Assembly: GCF_916618915.1 (NCBI RefSeq)
Contig: NZ_CAKAKE010000001.1
Location: forward strand, 2,277,001 to 2,341,000
Length of the DNA stretch: 64,000 bases
Direction: 5' to 3'
Origin: Stenotrophomonas sp. Marseille-Q4652
Lineage (GTDB): Bacteria; Pseudomonadota; Gammaproteobacteria; Xanthomonadales; Xanthomonadaceae
The position numbers and the translations under genes were made by a program. The notes beneath the pieces are model-generated. The model did no database searches. It was not told the origin of the DNA and saw only the letters and a program-made list of their open reading frames with translations. This document shows positions 25,597 to 35,010 of the stretch, piece by piece; position 1 is the stretch's first letter, and every line of letters starts with the position of its first letter.

Positions 25597-26094
25597 ATGA
25601 AGACCCGCCGTGTCTACAGCACCCACGACGTCGAGGCCGCCCAGCACGCCCTGCAGGCAGCGCGCCAGCATGGGGTCGAGAACGATGACCTGTCGCTGGT
25701 GGCCCGTGGCGACATCGAGCTGCAGCAGATTCCCGACGACCGCAAGGAAGCGCGCACCGACATGCTGCCGGCCGTTGCGCGTGGCGCGCTGGGCGGCGGT
25801 GCCGCCGGCCTGCTGGCCGGGCTGGTGGCCATCGCGGTGCCGCCGCTGGGCATCACCCTGGCCGGTGCCGGCGCACTGACCGCCGCCGGCGCCCTGGTCG
25901 GCAGCTGGTCGTCGGCGCTGATGGGCTCGACCGTGCCCGACCCGGTGCGCCGCACCTTCGAGGAGCAGATCGAGAGCGGCCGCATCCTGCTGGTGGTCGA
26001 CGCCGAACCGGAGGTGCTGGACCGCGCCGAAACCGCGATCACCGCCGCCGGTGCTACGCCGCTGCCCTACGACGCCCCGTCATTGCCGGCCTGA
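25597..26094 (+). CDS. Glycine-zipper stress-type protein (DUF1269-like)
   Basis: 165 residues from ATG 25597 (MKTRRVYSTHDVEAAQHALQ). The protein has an N-terminal alpha/beta unit with DLSLVARGDIELQQIPDD. A glycine/alanine-rich hydrophobic double hairpin follows (about residues 62-108: GALGGGAAGLLAGLVAIAVPP). A C-terminal unit (GRILLVVDAEPEVLDRAETAI) is like the flexible ends of general-stress YflT/DUF1269 proteins. The membrane-associated Gly zipper and lone position suggest a stress protein; the function is not known. Confidence 0.55.
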   Translation: MKTRRVYSTHDVEAAQHALQAARQHGVENDDLSLVARGDIELQQIPDDRKEARTDMLPAVARGALGGGAAGLLAGLVAIAVPPLGITLAGAGALTAAGALVGSWSSALMGSTVPDPVRRTFEEQIESGRILLVVDAEPEVLDRAETAITAAGATPLPYDAPSLPA

Positions 26095-26185
26095 GCGCAG
26101 TCCTTGATCCGGCGCTCACGCCGTGGCGCACCGGCCTTAATGCCGGTGCGGTTAGGGTCATGCGTCCCCGAGAAAGGAAACGCCA

Positions 26186-26521
26186 ATGAGTACCGACTAC
26201 CAGATCCCCGGCCGCGTACCCAATGACGGCGTGCAGCGCACCGCGGTTTCCACGTTCTGGCGCGAGCGCTTCACCGCAGAGCCGTACTACACCGAAGGCG
26301 ACCGTTTCGAGGATTTCGAATCGGCCTACTACGCCGGCCACGAGGCCCGCGTGCGCGAATACACCCGCGCCTATGAGGAAGTGGAAGCCGAACTGCAGCA
26401 GCGCTGGGAACACGACCATCGCGACAAGCCCGGGCTGGGCTGGGACCGTGCGCGCCACGCGATCCGCCGCGCCTGGGACGAGGCCGGCAAGCTGGTGTCC
26501 GGCACTTCGCGGGACCGCTGA
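26186..26521 (+). CDS. Small conserved hypothetical protein
   Basis: 111 residues with an AAAGGAAA ribosome-binding site. Rich in aromatic and charged residues (FEDFESAYYAGHEARVREYTRAYEEVEAELQ is split here by Tyr-rich turns), mainly helical, with no signal or membrane segment. It resembles small soluble stress-associated proteins of Xanthomonadaceae, but no named family is recognised. Confidence 0.65.
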   Translation: MSTDYQIPGRVPNDGVQRTAVSTFWRERFTAEPYYTEGDRFEDFESAYYAGHEARVREYTRAYEEVEAELQQRWEHDHRDKPGLGWDRARHAIRRAWDEAGKLVSGTSRDR

Positions 26522-26641
26522 TCGGGCGCAGTCGCTCGTGAAACGTGCAGTCGCGCGGCCAGCGGGGGGGCGTGGTGACGCCGGTTTCGCTATCGATGGT
26601 GTAAAACACCCGGCAATACCCAGCTGCAACAGGAGACCCGC

Positions 26642-27790
26642 ATGACGCCCCGACTGCTGCTCACCCTCGCCTGCGCGCTGACGCCCGGCCTGGTCACCAC
26701 GGCCTGCGCGCAGGACAACGAAGCCCAGCCGGCGGCGGTGGAACGCGCGCAATGGCCGTTCACCGCCACCGAGTTCGGCAGGTTCGACGAGCCGTGGGCA
26801 ATGACCTTCCTGCCTGATGGCGGCCTGCTGGTCACCGAGAAGGGCGGCAAGCTGCGCCATTTCGACGTCACCTCGCGCAAGAGCACGGAGATCACCGGCG
26901 TGCCGGCAGTGGCCTACGGTGGCCAGGGCGGCCTGGGCGACGTGGTGCTGCATCCGCAGTTCGCCAGCAACCAGCTGGTCTACATCAGCTATGCCGAGGC
27001 CGGCGACGGCGATACCCGCGGCGCGGCCGTGGCGCGGGCGAAGCTGCAGCTGGACAAGGCCGGTGGCGGCAAGCTGGCCGACCTGCAGGTGATCTGGCGG
27101 CAGACGCCCAAGGTCACCGGTAGCGGCCACTACGGCCACCGCATTGCCTTCGACCAGGACGGCAAGCTGTGGATCAGCTCCAGCGAGCGCCAGAAGTTCG
27201 ATCCGGCGCAGGACATGAAGGCCAACCTCGGCAAGCTGATCCGGCTCAATGACGATGGTTCCGTGCCGGCCGACAACCCCTTCGTCGACCAGGGCAGTCC
27301 CGCCGACCAGGTGTGGTCGCTGGGCCACCGCAATATCCTCGGCATCGCCTTCGATGCGCAGCAGCGGTTGTGGGCGCACGAGATGGGCCCCAAGGGCGGC
27401 GACGAGCTCAACCTGATCCAGCGCGGCGGCAACTACGGCTATCCGCTGGTTTCAAACGGCAACCACTACGACGGCCGCGAGATCCCCAACCACGACACCC
27501 GTCCGGACTTCATCGCACCGAAGGTGACCTGGTGGGAAGTGATTTCCCCGGCCGGCCTGATCATCTACAGCGGCAGCCAGTTCCCGCAGTGGCAGGGCAG
27601 CGGCTTCATCGGTGGCCTGTCGTCCAAGTCGCTGGTTCGCGTCGCCTTCGAGGGCGAGAACGCCAGCGAGGCCGAGCGCTTTGACATGGGCGAGCGCATC
27701 CGCGAAGTCGAACAGGGTCCGGACGGCGCCATCTGGCTGCTGGAAGACGGCAAGGGCGGGCGCCTGCTCAAGCTGACCCCGCGCAACTGA
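26642..27790 (+). CDS. PQQ-dependent aldose sugar dehydrogenase (YliI-like)
   Basis: 382 residues with an AGGAG site and a signal peptide (cut near TTACAQ). The six-bladed beta-propeller of the soluble glucose/aldose dehydrogenase family is recognisable: [56 protein letters not shown] with the catalytic His, and [12 protein letters not shown]. It oxidises aldoses in the periplasm with PQQ and calcium. PQQ biosynthesis genes are not in the window. A strong terminator follows. Confidence 0.88.
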   Translation: MTPRLLLTLACALTPGLVTTACAQDNEAQPAAVERAQWPFTATEFGRFDEPWAMTFLPDGGLLVTEKGGKLRHFDVTSRKSTEITGVPAVAYGGQGGLGDVVLHPQFASNQLVYISYAEAGDGDTRGAAVARAKLQLDKAGGGKLADLQVIWRQTPKVTGSGHYGHRIAFDQDGKLWISSSERQKFDPAQDMKANLGKLIRLNDDGSVPADNPFVDQGSPADQVWSLGHRNILGIAFDAQQRLWAHEMGPKGGDELNLIQRGGNYGYPLVSNGNHYDGREIPNHDTRPDFIAPKVTWWEVISPAGLIIYSGSQFPQWQGSGFIGGLSSKSLVRVAFEGENASEAERFDMGERIREVEQGPDGAIWLLEDGKGGRLLKLTPRN

Positions 27791-27814
27791 CGCCCATCAA
27801 AAGGCTCGGAGAAC

Positions 27815-27844
27815 AGCCCGTCACCGTGCGGTGGCGGGCTTTTT
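27815..27844 (+). terminator. Rho-independent terminator
   Basis: A 12-bp stem with one G-T wobble (27815-27826 with 27829-27840), a two-base minimal loop and a TTTTT run, 24 bases past the sugar dehydrogenase stop. It sits between convergent genes. Confidence 0.85.
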
Positions 27845-27856
27845 CCGTTTTGCGAA

Positions 27857-30031
27857 TCAAAGAGCGAGCAGCTCGAACGACACCGGCTCGCCGTCCTGCG
27901 CCGAGGCGCAGACCCACAGGTCGAACAGGCCCGGTTCGGCGCGCAGCACGCCATCGCGGCCGGTGAACTGCAGCTGCGAGCGGTGCAGCTGGAACTCCAC
28001 CTCGACACTTTCGCCGGGAGCCAGCGCCACCTTGCGGAAGTCCTTGAGCTCGCGCACCGGACGCACGCGCGAGGCGACGCGGTCGTTGATGTACAGCTGC
28101 ACCACTTCCTCGCCCGCGACCTTGCCGGTGTTCGTCAGCGTGGTGGTGATGGTGAGCGTGTCGTCCCAGCCAAGCCGCGCGGTCGACAGCCGCGGCTGGC
28201 CGTAGGCAAACGTGGTGTAGCCGATGCCATGGCCGAACGGGTACAGCGGCGCATTGGGGATCTCGCGCCAGCGCGCCTTGAACTCGGACATGTCCGGCAG
28301 CTCGGGACGGCCGGTGCGCGGATGGTTGTAGTAATACGGCTGCTGCCCGGACACCTGCGGGAAACTCACCGGCAGGCGGCCGGACGGGTTGTAGTCGCCG
28401 AACAGCACATCGGCCACCGCGTTCCCGGTCTGGGTGCCCAGGTACCAGGTCACCGCGATCGCCTGGGCATTGCGCACCGCGCCCTGCAGGGCCAGTGCGC
28501 GGCCATTGCGCAACAGCACCACCAGCGGCTTGCCGGTCATCGCCACCGCTGCGGCCAGCGCCTGCTGCGCGGCCGGCAGCACGATCTCCACGCGCGACTG
28601 CGCCTCGCCGCTGTAGCGCTGCGGCTCACCCAGCGCCAGCACCACCACGTCGGCGCGCTGCGCGGCGGCCATTGCCTGTTCGGTGCCGTCCTGCAGCGCG
28701 GTTTCCAGCCCGCAGCCATCGAGGATTTCCAGCAATGAGTCATCCTCGAGCGCGGCGCGCATGCCCTGCTCCAGGCTCACGTAGCGCGCCTTGTCGCCAA
28801 ACAGTGTCCAGCAGCCTTCGATGTTGTCGCGGTCGCGCGCGAACGGGCCGATCAGCGCGATCTTCTGCCCGCGCCTGCGCAGCGGCAGCACCGCGTCCTC
28901 GTTCTTCAGCAGCACGATGGAACGGCGCGCCACCTCGCGCGACAGCGCATCGTGCGCGGGGATATGCGAGGTGTCGGCCTCGCGCGCCGGGTCCAGCGAG
29001 CGGTAGGGATCATCGAGCAGGCCGATGGACTGCTTGAGCCGCAGCATGCGCCGCACCGCCTCGTCGAGCATCGCCATTGGCACCTGCCCACTTTCGACCA
29101 GACCCGGCAGGTGTTCGGCGTAAAAGCCGCTCTGCATGCTCAGGTCCAGTCCGGCGGTGAAGGCCTTGAGCGTGGCGTCGCGCTCGTCGGCGGCATAGCC
29201 GTGCGCGACCAGCTCCATGTCGGCGGTGTAGTCGGAGACCACGACGCCGGGGAACTTCCATTCGCCGCGCAGGATGTCGGTCAGCAGTTCCTCGCTGGCA
29301 CTGGCCGGCACGCCGTTGATGTCGTTGAAGGCGCTCATCACCGCCAGCGCGCCGGCGTCGAGCGCGGCCTTGAACGGCGGCAGGTGCACGTCGCGCAGGG
29401 TCTGCGGCGAGATGTCGACCTGGGCGTATTCCATGCCGGCGGCGACCGCGCCATAAGCGGCGAAATGCTTGGGCGTGGCCAGCAGCGCGTCCGGCGCGGT
29501 GAGATCGTCGCCCTGGAAACCACGCACGCGCGCGGCGGCGAACGCGCAGCCCAGCACCACGTCCTCGCCGGCACCTTCGGCACCGCGGCCCCAGCGCTGG
29601 TCGCGGGCGATGTCCACGGCCGGGGCGTAGGTCCAGTGGATGCCGGCGGCGGTCGCCTCGATCGCGGTGGCGCGTGCGGTGCGCCGGGCCAGTTCCGGCT
29701 CGAAGCTGGCGGCCTCGCCGAGCGGGATCGGGAACACCGTGCGCATGCCGTGGATCACGTCGGCCGCCAGGATCACCGGGATACCGAGCCGGCTTTCCTC
29801 CACCGCCACCTGCTGGATGCGGCGCCCGGCTTCGGCACCGACCCCGTTGAACAGCGAGCCCACGCGCCCGGCACGTACCTGCTCGAGCACCTGCTCGGCG
29901 TTGCGCACGTTGGTTTCCGGGTTCACGTCGGGCGCGAACGGCCGCACCATGTCGGCGAACACCCCCAGCTGGCCCACCTTCTCCTCCACGGTCATGCGGG
30001 AGATCAGCGATTCGATGCGGTCATCGGCCAT
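27857..30031 (-). CDS. bglX: Glycoside hydrolase family 3 beta-glucosidase
   Basis: 724 residues from ATG 30031, with GAGGAAG before it. The GH3 N-terminal barrel has FPIPLGEAASFEPEL and the nucleophile Asp in GVVVSDYTADMELV. The C-terminal alpha/beta domain (KIALIGPFARDRDN) and a fibronectin-like domain near the end complete the BglX architecture. It hydrolyses beta-glucosides or related oligosaccharides. Periplasmic BglX proteins carry a signal peptide; this one starts directly with MADDRIESLISRMTVEEKVGQ, so it appears cytoplasmic. It follows the mscS gene by 39 bp. Confidence 0.88.
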   Translation of the reverse strand: MADDRIESLISRMTVEEKVGQLGVFADMVRPFAPDVNPETNVRNAEQVLEQVRAGRVGSLFNGVGAEAGRRIQQVAVEESRLGIPVILAADVIHGMRTVFPIPLGEAASFEPELARRTARATAIEATAAGIHWTYAPAVDIARDQRWGRGAEGAGEDVVLGCAFAAARVRGFQGDDLTAPDALLATPKHFAAYGAVAAGMEYAQVDISPQTLRDVHLPPFKAALDAGALAVMSAFNDINGVPASASEELLTDILRGEWKFPGVVVSDYTADMELVAHGYAADERDATLKAFTAGLDLSMQSGFYAEHLPGLVESGQVPMAMLDEAVRRMLRLKQSIGLLDDPYRSLDPAREADTSHIPAHDALSREVARRSIVLLKNEDAVLPLRRRGQKIALIGPFARDRDNIEGCWTLFGDKARYVSLEQGMRAALEDDSLLEILDGCGLETALQDGTEQAMAAAQRADVVVLALGEPQRYSGEAQSRVEIVLPAAQQALAAAVAMTGKPLVVLLRNGRALALQGAVRNAQAIAVTWYLGTQTGNAVADVLFGDYNPSGRLPVSFPQVSGQQPYYYNHPRTGRPELPDMSEFKARWREIPNAPLYPFGHGIGYTTFAYGQPRLSTARLGWDDTLTITTTLTNTGKVAGEEVVQLYINDRVASRVRPVRELKDFRKVALAPGESVEVEFQLHRSQLQFTGRDGVLRAEPGLFDLWVCASAQDGEPVSFELLAL

Positions 30032-30070
30032 GGGAACTTCCTCGGAACGTGGGTCTTGCCGGCAACGCAC

Positions 30071-31336
30071 TCAGCGCGCGCGTGCCTGGTCGTGCAGCTG
30101 CATGAACATCGCATCGCTGGACTGCTGGAACACGCGTAGCCCGAAGGCCGGCAGGATCGCCAGCAGGTGGTCGAACACATCCGACTGGATCGCCTCGTAC
30201 TCGGCCCACGCGGTGCTGGCGGTGAAGCAGTAGATCTCCAGCGGCAGCCCATGCTCGGTCGGCTGCAGCTGCCGGACCAGCTGGGTCATTTCCTGGTGGA
30301 TGCGCGGATTGTGCTTCAGGTACTGCTCCACGTAGGCGCGGAACGTCCCCAGGTTGGTGACCCGGCGCGCGTTGACCGGCGCCATGCCCTTGGCCGCCAG
30401 TCCGGCATTCCAGGCCTGCAGCTCGCGCTGCTTCCCGTCCAGGTAGTCATGCAGCAGCGCAAAGCGCGACAGCTCGGCCACCTGCCCGTCGTCAAGGAAC
30501 TGCACGCTGTGCTGGTCCAGGTACAGCGAGCGCTTGATCCGGCGCCCGCCCGATTCCTGCATGCCGCGCCAGTTCTTGAACGACTCGGTGACCAGCTTCT
30601 TGGTCGGGATGGTGGTGACGGTCTTGTCCCAGTTCTGCACGGTGACCGTGTGCAGGGCGATGTCGATCACGTCGCCATCGGCGTTCTGGCTGGGCATTTC
30701 GATCCAGTCGCCGATGCGGATGCGGCCATCGCCACTGATCTGCACGCTGGCCACCAGCGACAGGATGGTGTCCTGGAAGATCAGCATCAGCACCGCGGTT
30801 GCTGCACCCAGGCCGGTCAGCACGTGCAGCAGCTTGACCCCGGCCAGGGTCGCCACCACCGACAGGCCGGCCAGCACGAACACCACGATCTTGGCGACCT
30901 GCAGGTAGCCCTTGATCGGCTTGTTGCGCGCATCCGGACGGCGCTCGTAGAAGTCGTTGAACACGTCCAGCGCATGCGAGGCCGCCAGCGCGATGGTCAG
31001 CATCGTCCACACGTGGCAGGCGCCCTGCAGCACCCGCACCAGGTCCGGGGGCAGGTCCGGCACCAGGTTCAGTCCGGCGGCGATCACCACCGAGGGCACC
31101 ACGTTGGCCAGGCGCGAGATCACCCGCAGCGGGCGGCGGCCTTCCTCGCCATGGCCGGACACCCGCTGGATCACGCTGTGCAGGCCGCGCAGCAGGATGC
31201 GCTTGGTGACGAAATTGGCCAGCCATGCCACCGCCACCAGGGCGGCCAGCACGGTGGCTGGCCACGCCATCGGATACGGTTCCAGGGACTGCTGGAGCGA
31301 CTCCAGCCACGGCAGGACGAGTGCCGGTTGCTGCAT
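30071..31336 (-). CDS. MscS-family mechanosensitive channel (YbdG-like)
   Basis: 421 residues. Several N-terminal membrane segments lead into the MscS pore and beta domain: GAATAVLMLIFQDTILSLVASVQISGDGRIRIGDWIEMPSQNADG is split across pore helix and beta-domain strands, followed by VTVQNWDKTVTTIPTKKLV. The C-terminal cytoplasmic cage is longer than in E. coli MscS, as in YbdG/YnaI types. It protects against hypoosmotic shock in the inner membrane. Same strand as folB, 27 bp away. Confidence 0.85.
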   Translation of the reverse strand: MQQPALVLPWLESLQQSLEPYPMAWPATVLAALVAVAWLANFVTKRILLRGLHSVIQRVSGHGEEGRRPLRVISRLANVVPSVVIAAGLNLVPDLPPDLVRVLQGACHVWTMLTIALAASHALDVFNDFYERRPDARNKPIKGYLQVAKIVVFVLAGLSVVATLAGVKLLHVLTGLGAATAVLMLIFQDTILSLVASVQISGDGRIRIGDWIEMPSQNADGDVIDIALHTVTVQNWDKTVTTIPTKKLVTESFKNWRGMQESGGRRIKRSLYLDQHSVQFLDDGQVAELSRFALLHDYLDGKQRELQAWNAGLAAKGMAPVNARRVTNLGTFRAYVEQYLKHNPRIHQEMTQLVRQLQPTEHGLPLEIYCFTASTAWAEYEAIQSDVFDHLLAILPAFGLRVFQQSSDAMFMQLHDQARAR

Positions 31337-31363
31337 GGGGAATCCTTTTTCTACTGCGGGGAA

Positions 31364-31723
31364 TCAGCCGGCGTCGCGGCTGCGTTCGATGATCACGCCA
31401 ACGGCGCGGGCGCCACGCACGGCACCGGGCTTGGACAGCTTCAGCCGCAGCCACTGCACGTTGAATTCGTCCAGCACGATCTGCGCGCAACGCTCGGCCA
31501 GGGTCTCCACCAAGCCAAAGCCGGACTGGCGGACGTACTCCTCCAGCCGTTTGCTCACCGCCTTGTAGTTCAGGGTGTCGGCGATGTCGTCGGTGGCCGC
31601 GGGCCTGCGGTTGTCAAAGCCCATTTCCAGATCGAACACCAGGGTCTGCCGGATGCGCCGTTCCCAGTCGTAGATGCCGATCAGCGCCTCGATTTCCAGG
31701 CCCTCGATGAATACCTTGTCCAT
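31364..31723 (-). CDS. folB: Dihydroneopterin aldolase
   Basis: 119 residues from ATG 31723 (MDKVFIEGLEIEALIGIYDWER), the canonical family start; a TTG 15 bases earlier is not favoured. The catalytic Lys lies in WLRLKLSKPGAV, and the substrate-binding Glu in LVETLAERCA. It converts dihydroneopterin to 6-hydroxymethyl-dihydropterin and glycolaldehyde in folate synthesis; cytoplasmic octamer. First gene of a probable folB-mscS-bglX transcript, divergent from the glycosyltransferase. Confidence 0.9.
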   Translation of the reverse strand: MDKVFIEGLEIEALIGIYDWERRIRQTLVFDLEMGFDNRRPAATDDIADTLNYKAVSKRLEEYVRQSGFGLVETLAERCAQIVLDEFNVQWLRLKLSKPGAVRGARAVGVIIERSRDAG

Positions 31724-31777
31724 TGGATGCTGCGACAATACGGGCTCAGGATTCTAGCCCAAGGGCGACGGCACCGA

Positions 31778-32911
31778 ATGAAACTGGCCTATTTCCTCAA
31801 GGATGCGACCGCTTCCGGCGGCATGGAGCGCGTGCTCTCCAACAAGTGCGCCTGGTGGTGCGCGCAGGGACACGAGGTGCATGTGGTGTCGCTGGTCGAT
31901 CCGCAGGGACGCGAGCCGTTCTTCCCGTTTCCCGCGCAGGTGCGCCACCACAACCTCGGCCTGCAGCGGATCTACCGCAAGGGCCTGGCGAACAAGCTGC
32001 GCAAGGGACGCAACGTCGAAGCGTTCGTCGCCGCCGCCGACCGCTGGCTCACGCAGTTCCAGCCGGACATCGCGATCTCGATGTTCGACGAGTACTCGCG
32101 CCACCTGCCGCGTACCCGCCATGCGTGCCGCAAGGTCGGCGAGCTGCATTTCGCCAAGCACAAGAGCGCGCAGCACATGTACCGGCTGGAGCGGACCGCC
32201 GCCGGACGCGCCCTGTGCCGGCTCTACAAGCACGCCGACTACCGCCTGATCGGCGGCTACGACGCCTTCGTGACCCTGACCGCGCAGGATGCCGAGGCCT
32301 GGGGCCGGCTCCCCAACATCACCTCCATCCCCAACGCCGCCAGCTTCGCCTGCCCCACGCGCGCACCGCTGGATTCGAAGCAGGTCATCGCGCTTGGCCG
32401 CAATACCCGGCAGAAGCGCTTCGACCGCCTGCTGGAAGCGTGGTCGCGGGTGGCGCCACGCCATCCGGATGCGACCCTGCGCATCGTCGGCCCGGGCGGC
32501 AAGGACGACCTGCGCCGGCTCGCGCACAGGCTGGGGATCGAGTCGCAGGTCACCCTGGACGACGCCGTGCGCGACGTGCCCGGCGCGCTGATGCAGGCAA
32601 GCGTGCTGGCGTTGTCCTCGCAGTACGAGGGATTCGCGATGGTACTGCTGGAGGCGATGAGCTGCGGCCTGCCGGTGGTGGCCAACGACTGCCGCAGCGG
32701 CCCGGCGGAAATCGTCACCCACGGCGAGGACGGCTTCCTGGTCGCGCCGGGCGACATCGAAGGCATGGCCGCGGCGCTGGACCGGCTGCTGTCGGATCCG
32801 TCGCTGCGCGACGCGATGGGCGCCGCCGCCCACCGCAACATCGCGCGTTTCTCCGGGCAGGCGGTGATGGCCCGCTGGCAGGCGCTGTTCGAAGGGCTGT
32901 TACGCGCCTGA
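31778..32911 (+). CDS. GT4-type glycosyltransferase
   Basis: 377 residues. The N-terminal Rossmann domain opens with [20 protein letters not shown], the usual glycine-rich acceptor loop. The C-terminal donor-binding domain has [20 protein letters not shown] and the E-x7-E motif in [20 protein letters not shown]. It transfers a sugar from a nucleotide donor in the cytoplasm, possibly for LPS or exopolysaccharide. No other polysaccharide gene is near. Its last 12 bases overlap the tail of tsaD on the other strand. Confidence 0.85.
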   Translation: MKLAYFLKDATASGGMERVLSNKCAWWCAQGHEVHVVSLVDPQGREPFFPFPAQVRHHNLGLQRIYRKGLANKLRKGRNVEAFVAAADRWLTQFQPDIAISMFDEYSRHLPRTRHACRKVGELHFAKHKSAQHMYRLERTAAGRALCRLYKHADYRLIGGYDAFVTLTAQDAEAWGRLPNITSIPNAASFACPTRAPLDSKQVIALGRNTRQKRFDRLLEAWSRVAPRHPDATLRIVGPGGKDDLRRLAHRLGIESQVTLDDAVRDVPGALMQASVLALSSQYEGFAMVLLEAMSCGLPVVANDCRSGPAEIVTHGEDGFLVAPGDIEGMAAALDRLLSDPSLRDAMGAAAHRNIARFSGQAVMARWQALFEGLLRA

Positions 32912-33940
32912 GGCGGCCAGCGCCGGCAGGGCGGCCATGTCCCAGCGCGGGGTGACGCGCACCGAAGTGTCCTCGTGCTGGCCGGCCTGCAGGCGCAGCG
33001 CGCCGGCGAAGGCGATCATCGCGCCGTTGTCGGTGCACAGCGATGGACGCGGGAAGCAGGCGCGTCCGCCGCGCTGCGCGCACATCTCCTGCAGCTTCGC
33101 GCGCAGGCGCCTGTTGGCGCCGACGCCGCCGGCGATCACCAGGGTGTCGCTGCCGGCCGCCTCCAGCGCGCGCCCGCACTTGATCGCCAGGGTGTCCACC
33201 ACCGCGTCCTCGAAGCCACGGGCGATGTCGGCGCGGGTCTGCTCGCCCTGGTCGCTGTCGCGCCAGGCCAGCAGCACCTGGGTCTTCAGGCCGGAGAAAC
33301 TGAAATCCAGCCCCGGGCGGTCGGTCATCGGCCGCGCGAACCTGTACTTGCCCGGCGTGCCCTGCTCGGCCAGCCGCGCCAGCTGCGGGCCACCGGGATA
33401 CGGCAGGCCCATCAGCTTGGCGGTCTTGTCGAAGGCCTCGCCGGCGGCATCGTCCAGGGTTTCGCCCAGCAGGCGGTAGGAACCGATGCGGTCCACCGCC
33501 ACCAGCTGGGTGTGCCCGCCGGACACCAGCAGGGCCACGAACGGCGGCTGCGGCGGGTCGTCCTCCATCAGCGGTGCCAGCAGGTGGCCTTCCATGTGGT
33601 GCACGCCGACAGCCGGCACATCCAGCGCCCAGGCCAGCGAGCGGGCCACGCCGGCGCCGACCAGCAGCGCGCCGACCAGGCCCGGCCCGGCGGTGTAGGC
33701 GACGCCGTCGATGTCCGACGGCTTCAGCCCGGCTTCGGCCAGGGTCTGCCGTATCAGCGGCAGGGTCTTGCGCACATGGTCGCGGCTGGCCAGTTCCGGT
33801 ACCACGCCGCCATACTCTGCATGCAGGGCGATCTGGCTGTAGACGGCGTGCGCACGCAGCGCGTCGGGGCCGGAGAGGTCGGTGTCATACACCGCCACGC
33901 CGGTCTCATCGCACGATGATTCAATGCCAAGGACTTTCAT
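32900..33940 (-). CDS. tsaD: tRNA N6-threonylcarbamoyladenosine transferase TsaD
   Basis: 346 residues from ATG 33940 ([19 protein letters not shown]). ASKHA-fold motifs are clear: the opening ESSCDET loop, the metal-binding HHMEGH, SGGHTQL, and [10 protein letters not shown]. With TsaB, TsaE and TsaC it makes t6A37 in ANN-decoding tRNAs. It is divergent from rpsU, the standard gammaproteobacterial arrangement. Convergent overlap with the glycosyltransferase stop. Confidence 0.95.
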   Translation of the reverse strand: MKVLGIESSCDETGVAVYDTDLSGPDALRAHAVYSQIALHAEYGGVVPELASRDHVRKTLPLIRQTLAEAGLKPSDIDGVAYTAGPGLVGALLVGAGVARSLAWALDVPAVGVHHMEGHLLAPLMEDDPPQPPFVALLVSGGHTQLVAVDRIGSYRLLGETLDDAAGEAFDKTAKLMGLPYPGGPQLARLAEQGTPGKYRFARPMTDRPGLDFSFSGLKTQVLLAWRDSDQGEQTRADIARGFEDAVVDTLAIKCGRALEAAGSDTLVIAGGVGANRRLRAKLQEMCAQRGGRACFPRPSLCTDNGAMIAFAGALRLQAGQHEDTSVRVTPRWDMAALPALAASGA

Positions 33941-33986
33941 GGCACGCATTGTGGACCCGATTCGGACGGGTGCAAGTGCAAAGTGC

Positions 33987-34014
33987 TTGCACAGCCGGAT
34001 CAAGCCGCTATAAT
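33987..34014 (+). promoter_or_regulatory. Sigma-70 promoter of rpsU
   Basis: TTGCAC at 33987-33992 and a perfect TATAAT at 34009-34014, with a 16-base spacer. An inverted repeat GTGCAAG (33970-33976) / CTTGCAC (33986-33992) overlaps the -35. Start codon 51 bases after the -10. Confidence 0.8.
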
Positions 34015-34064
34015 GCGCGGCTCACCTACCGGGCCTGCCCGGTCTACTTGTGTCCGGAGATTCC

Positions 34065-34280
34065 ATGCCCAGCGTCAAAGTCCGCGAGAACGAACCTTTC
34101 GAGTTTGCGCTCCGCCGCTTCAAGCGCACCTGCGAAAAGGCCGGCGTGCTGGCCGAGACCCGCAAGCGCGAGTTCTACGAAAAGCCGACCCAGGAGCGTA
34201 AGCGCAAGGCTGCCGCCGCCGTCAAGCGCCAGCTGCGTCGCTCGTCGCGCGACGTCACCAAGCGTCAGCGCCTGTACTGA
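34065..34280 (+). CDS. rpsU: 30S ribosomal protein bS21
   Basis: 71 residues from ATG 34065, with a GGAG site. Very basic and full-length: [20 protein letters not shown], then the Lys/Arg-rich C terminus [14 protein letters not shown]. It is needed for translation initiation on the small subunit. It heads the macromolecular-synthesis block rpsU, yqeY-like, yihY-like, dnaG, but a terminator follows it, so downstream genes probably use read-through or their own promoters. Confidence 0.97.
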
Positions 34281-34336
34281 TCGGTCGCAGCTCCTGAATG
34301 GGGCTTGCGCCTGGCGCACAGTCCCATGAAGGGGGT

Positions 34337-34370
34337 AAAAGCCGGCACGCGCGAGCGTGGCCGGCTTTTT
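34337..34370 (+). terminator. Rho-independent terminator after rpsU
   Basis: AAAAGCCGG...CCGGCTTTTT outer stem plus a CACGC/GCGTG inner stem with one bulged G and a GCGA loop, ending in a T-run, 56 bases after rpsU. Confidence 0.85.
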
Positions 34371-34428
34371 GCGTTCCTGCGTTTCCCGGCAGGCCGGCCC
34401 TGCCCTCCTCCTGATGACGAGGTTTCCC

Positions 34429-34875
34429 ATGAGCCTGAAACTGCAGCTCAGCAACGACATGAAGGCCGCGATGAAGGGCGGCGACAAGCACAGCCTGGGC
34501 GTGATCCGCCTGATCAACGCCGCGATCAAGCAGCGCGAGGTCGACGAGCGCATCGAGCTGGACGACGCCGCCGTCATCGCCGTGCTCGACAAGATGGTCA
34601 AGCAGCGCAAGGACTCGGTCACCCAGTACGAAGCCGCCGGCCGCGAGGACCTGGCCTCGGTGGAGCGCGAGGAGATCGTGGTGATCGAGCGCTACCTGCC
34701 GGCCAAGATGGGCGAGACCGAGATCCTGGCCGCGGTGCAGGCCGCGATCGCCGAAACCGGCGCCAGCAGCGCAGCCGACATGGGCAAGCTGATGGGCGTG
34801 CTCAAGCCCAAGCTGGCCGGCCAGGCCGACATGGGCCTGGTCTCCAGGCTGGTGAAGCAGGCACTGGCCGGCTGA
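34429..34875 (+). CDS. GatB/YqeY domain protein
   Basis: 148 residues from ATG 34429, with GAGG upstream. The protein is the stand-alone YqeY family over its full length: SLGVIRLINAAIKQREVD, KQRKDSVTQYEAAGREDLA, EIVVIERYLPAKM, and the C-terminal GKLMGVLKPKLAGQADMGLVS. The fold matches the tail domain of GatB, which contacts tRNA in amidotransferase. The function of the free-standing protein is not settled. Usual place between rpsU and dnaG. Confidence 0.9.
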   Translation: MSLKLQLSNDMKAAMKGGDKHSLGVIRLINAAIKQREVDERIELDDAAVIAVLDKMVKQRKDSVTQYEAAGREDLASVEREEIVVIERYLPAKMGETEILAAVQAAIAETGASSAADMGKLMGVLKPKLAGQADMGLVSRLVKQALAG

Positions 34876-34897
34876 TCCCGGCCGCTCCTGCGGTGCG

Positions 34898-34924
34898 AAA
34901 GGCCCGCCACCCGGCGGGCCTTTT
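34898..34924 (+). terminator. Rho-independent terminator after the yqeY-like gene
   Basis: 11-bp stem AAAGGCCCGCC/GGCGGGCCTTT, ACCC loop, T-run, 22 bases after the stop. Confidence 0.85.
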
Positions 34925-35010
34925 CGTTTGCGGCCTGCGCTGCCGCCCTTTCATCCCACCTTGCGCGCGCAGTTGCTAGAACACGGGCGACTTCCGCCTT
35001 GACTGGTCGC

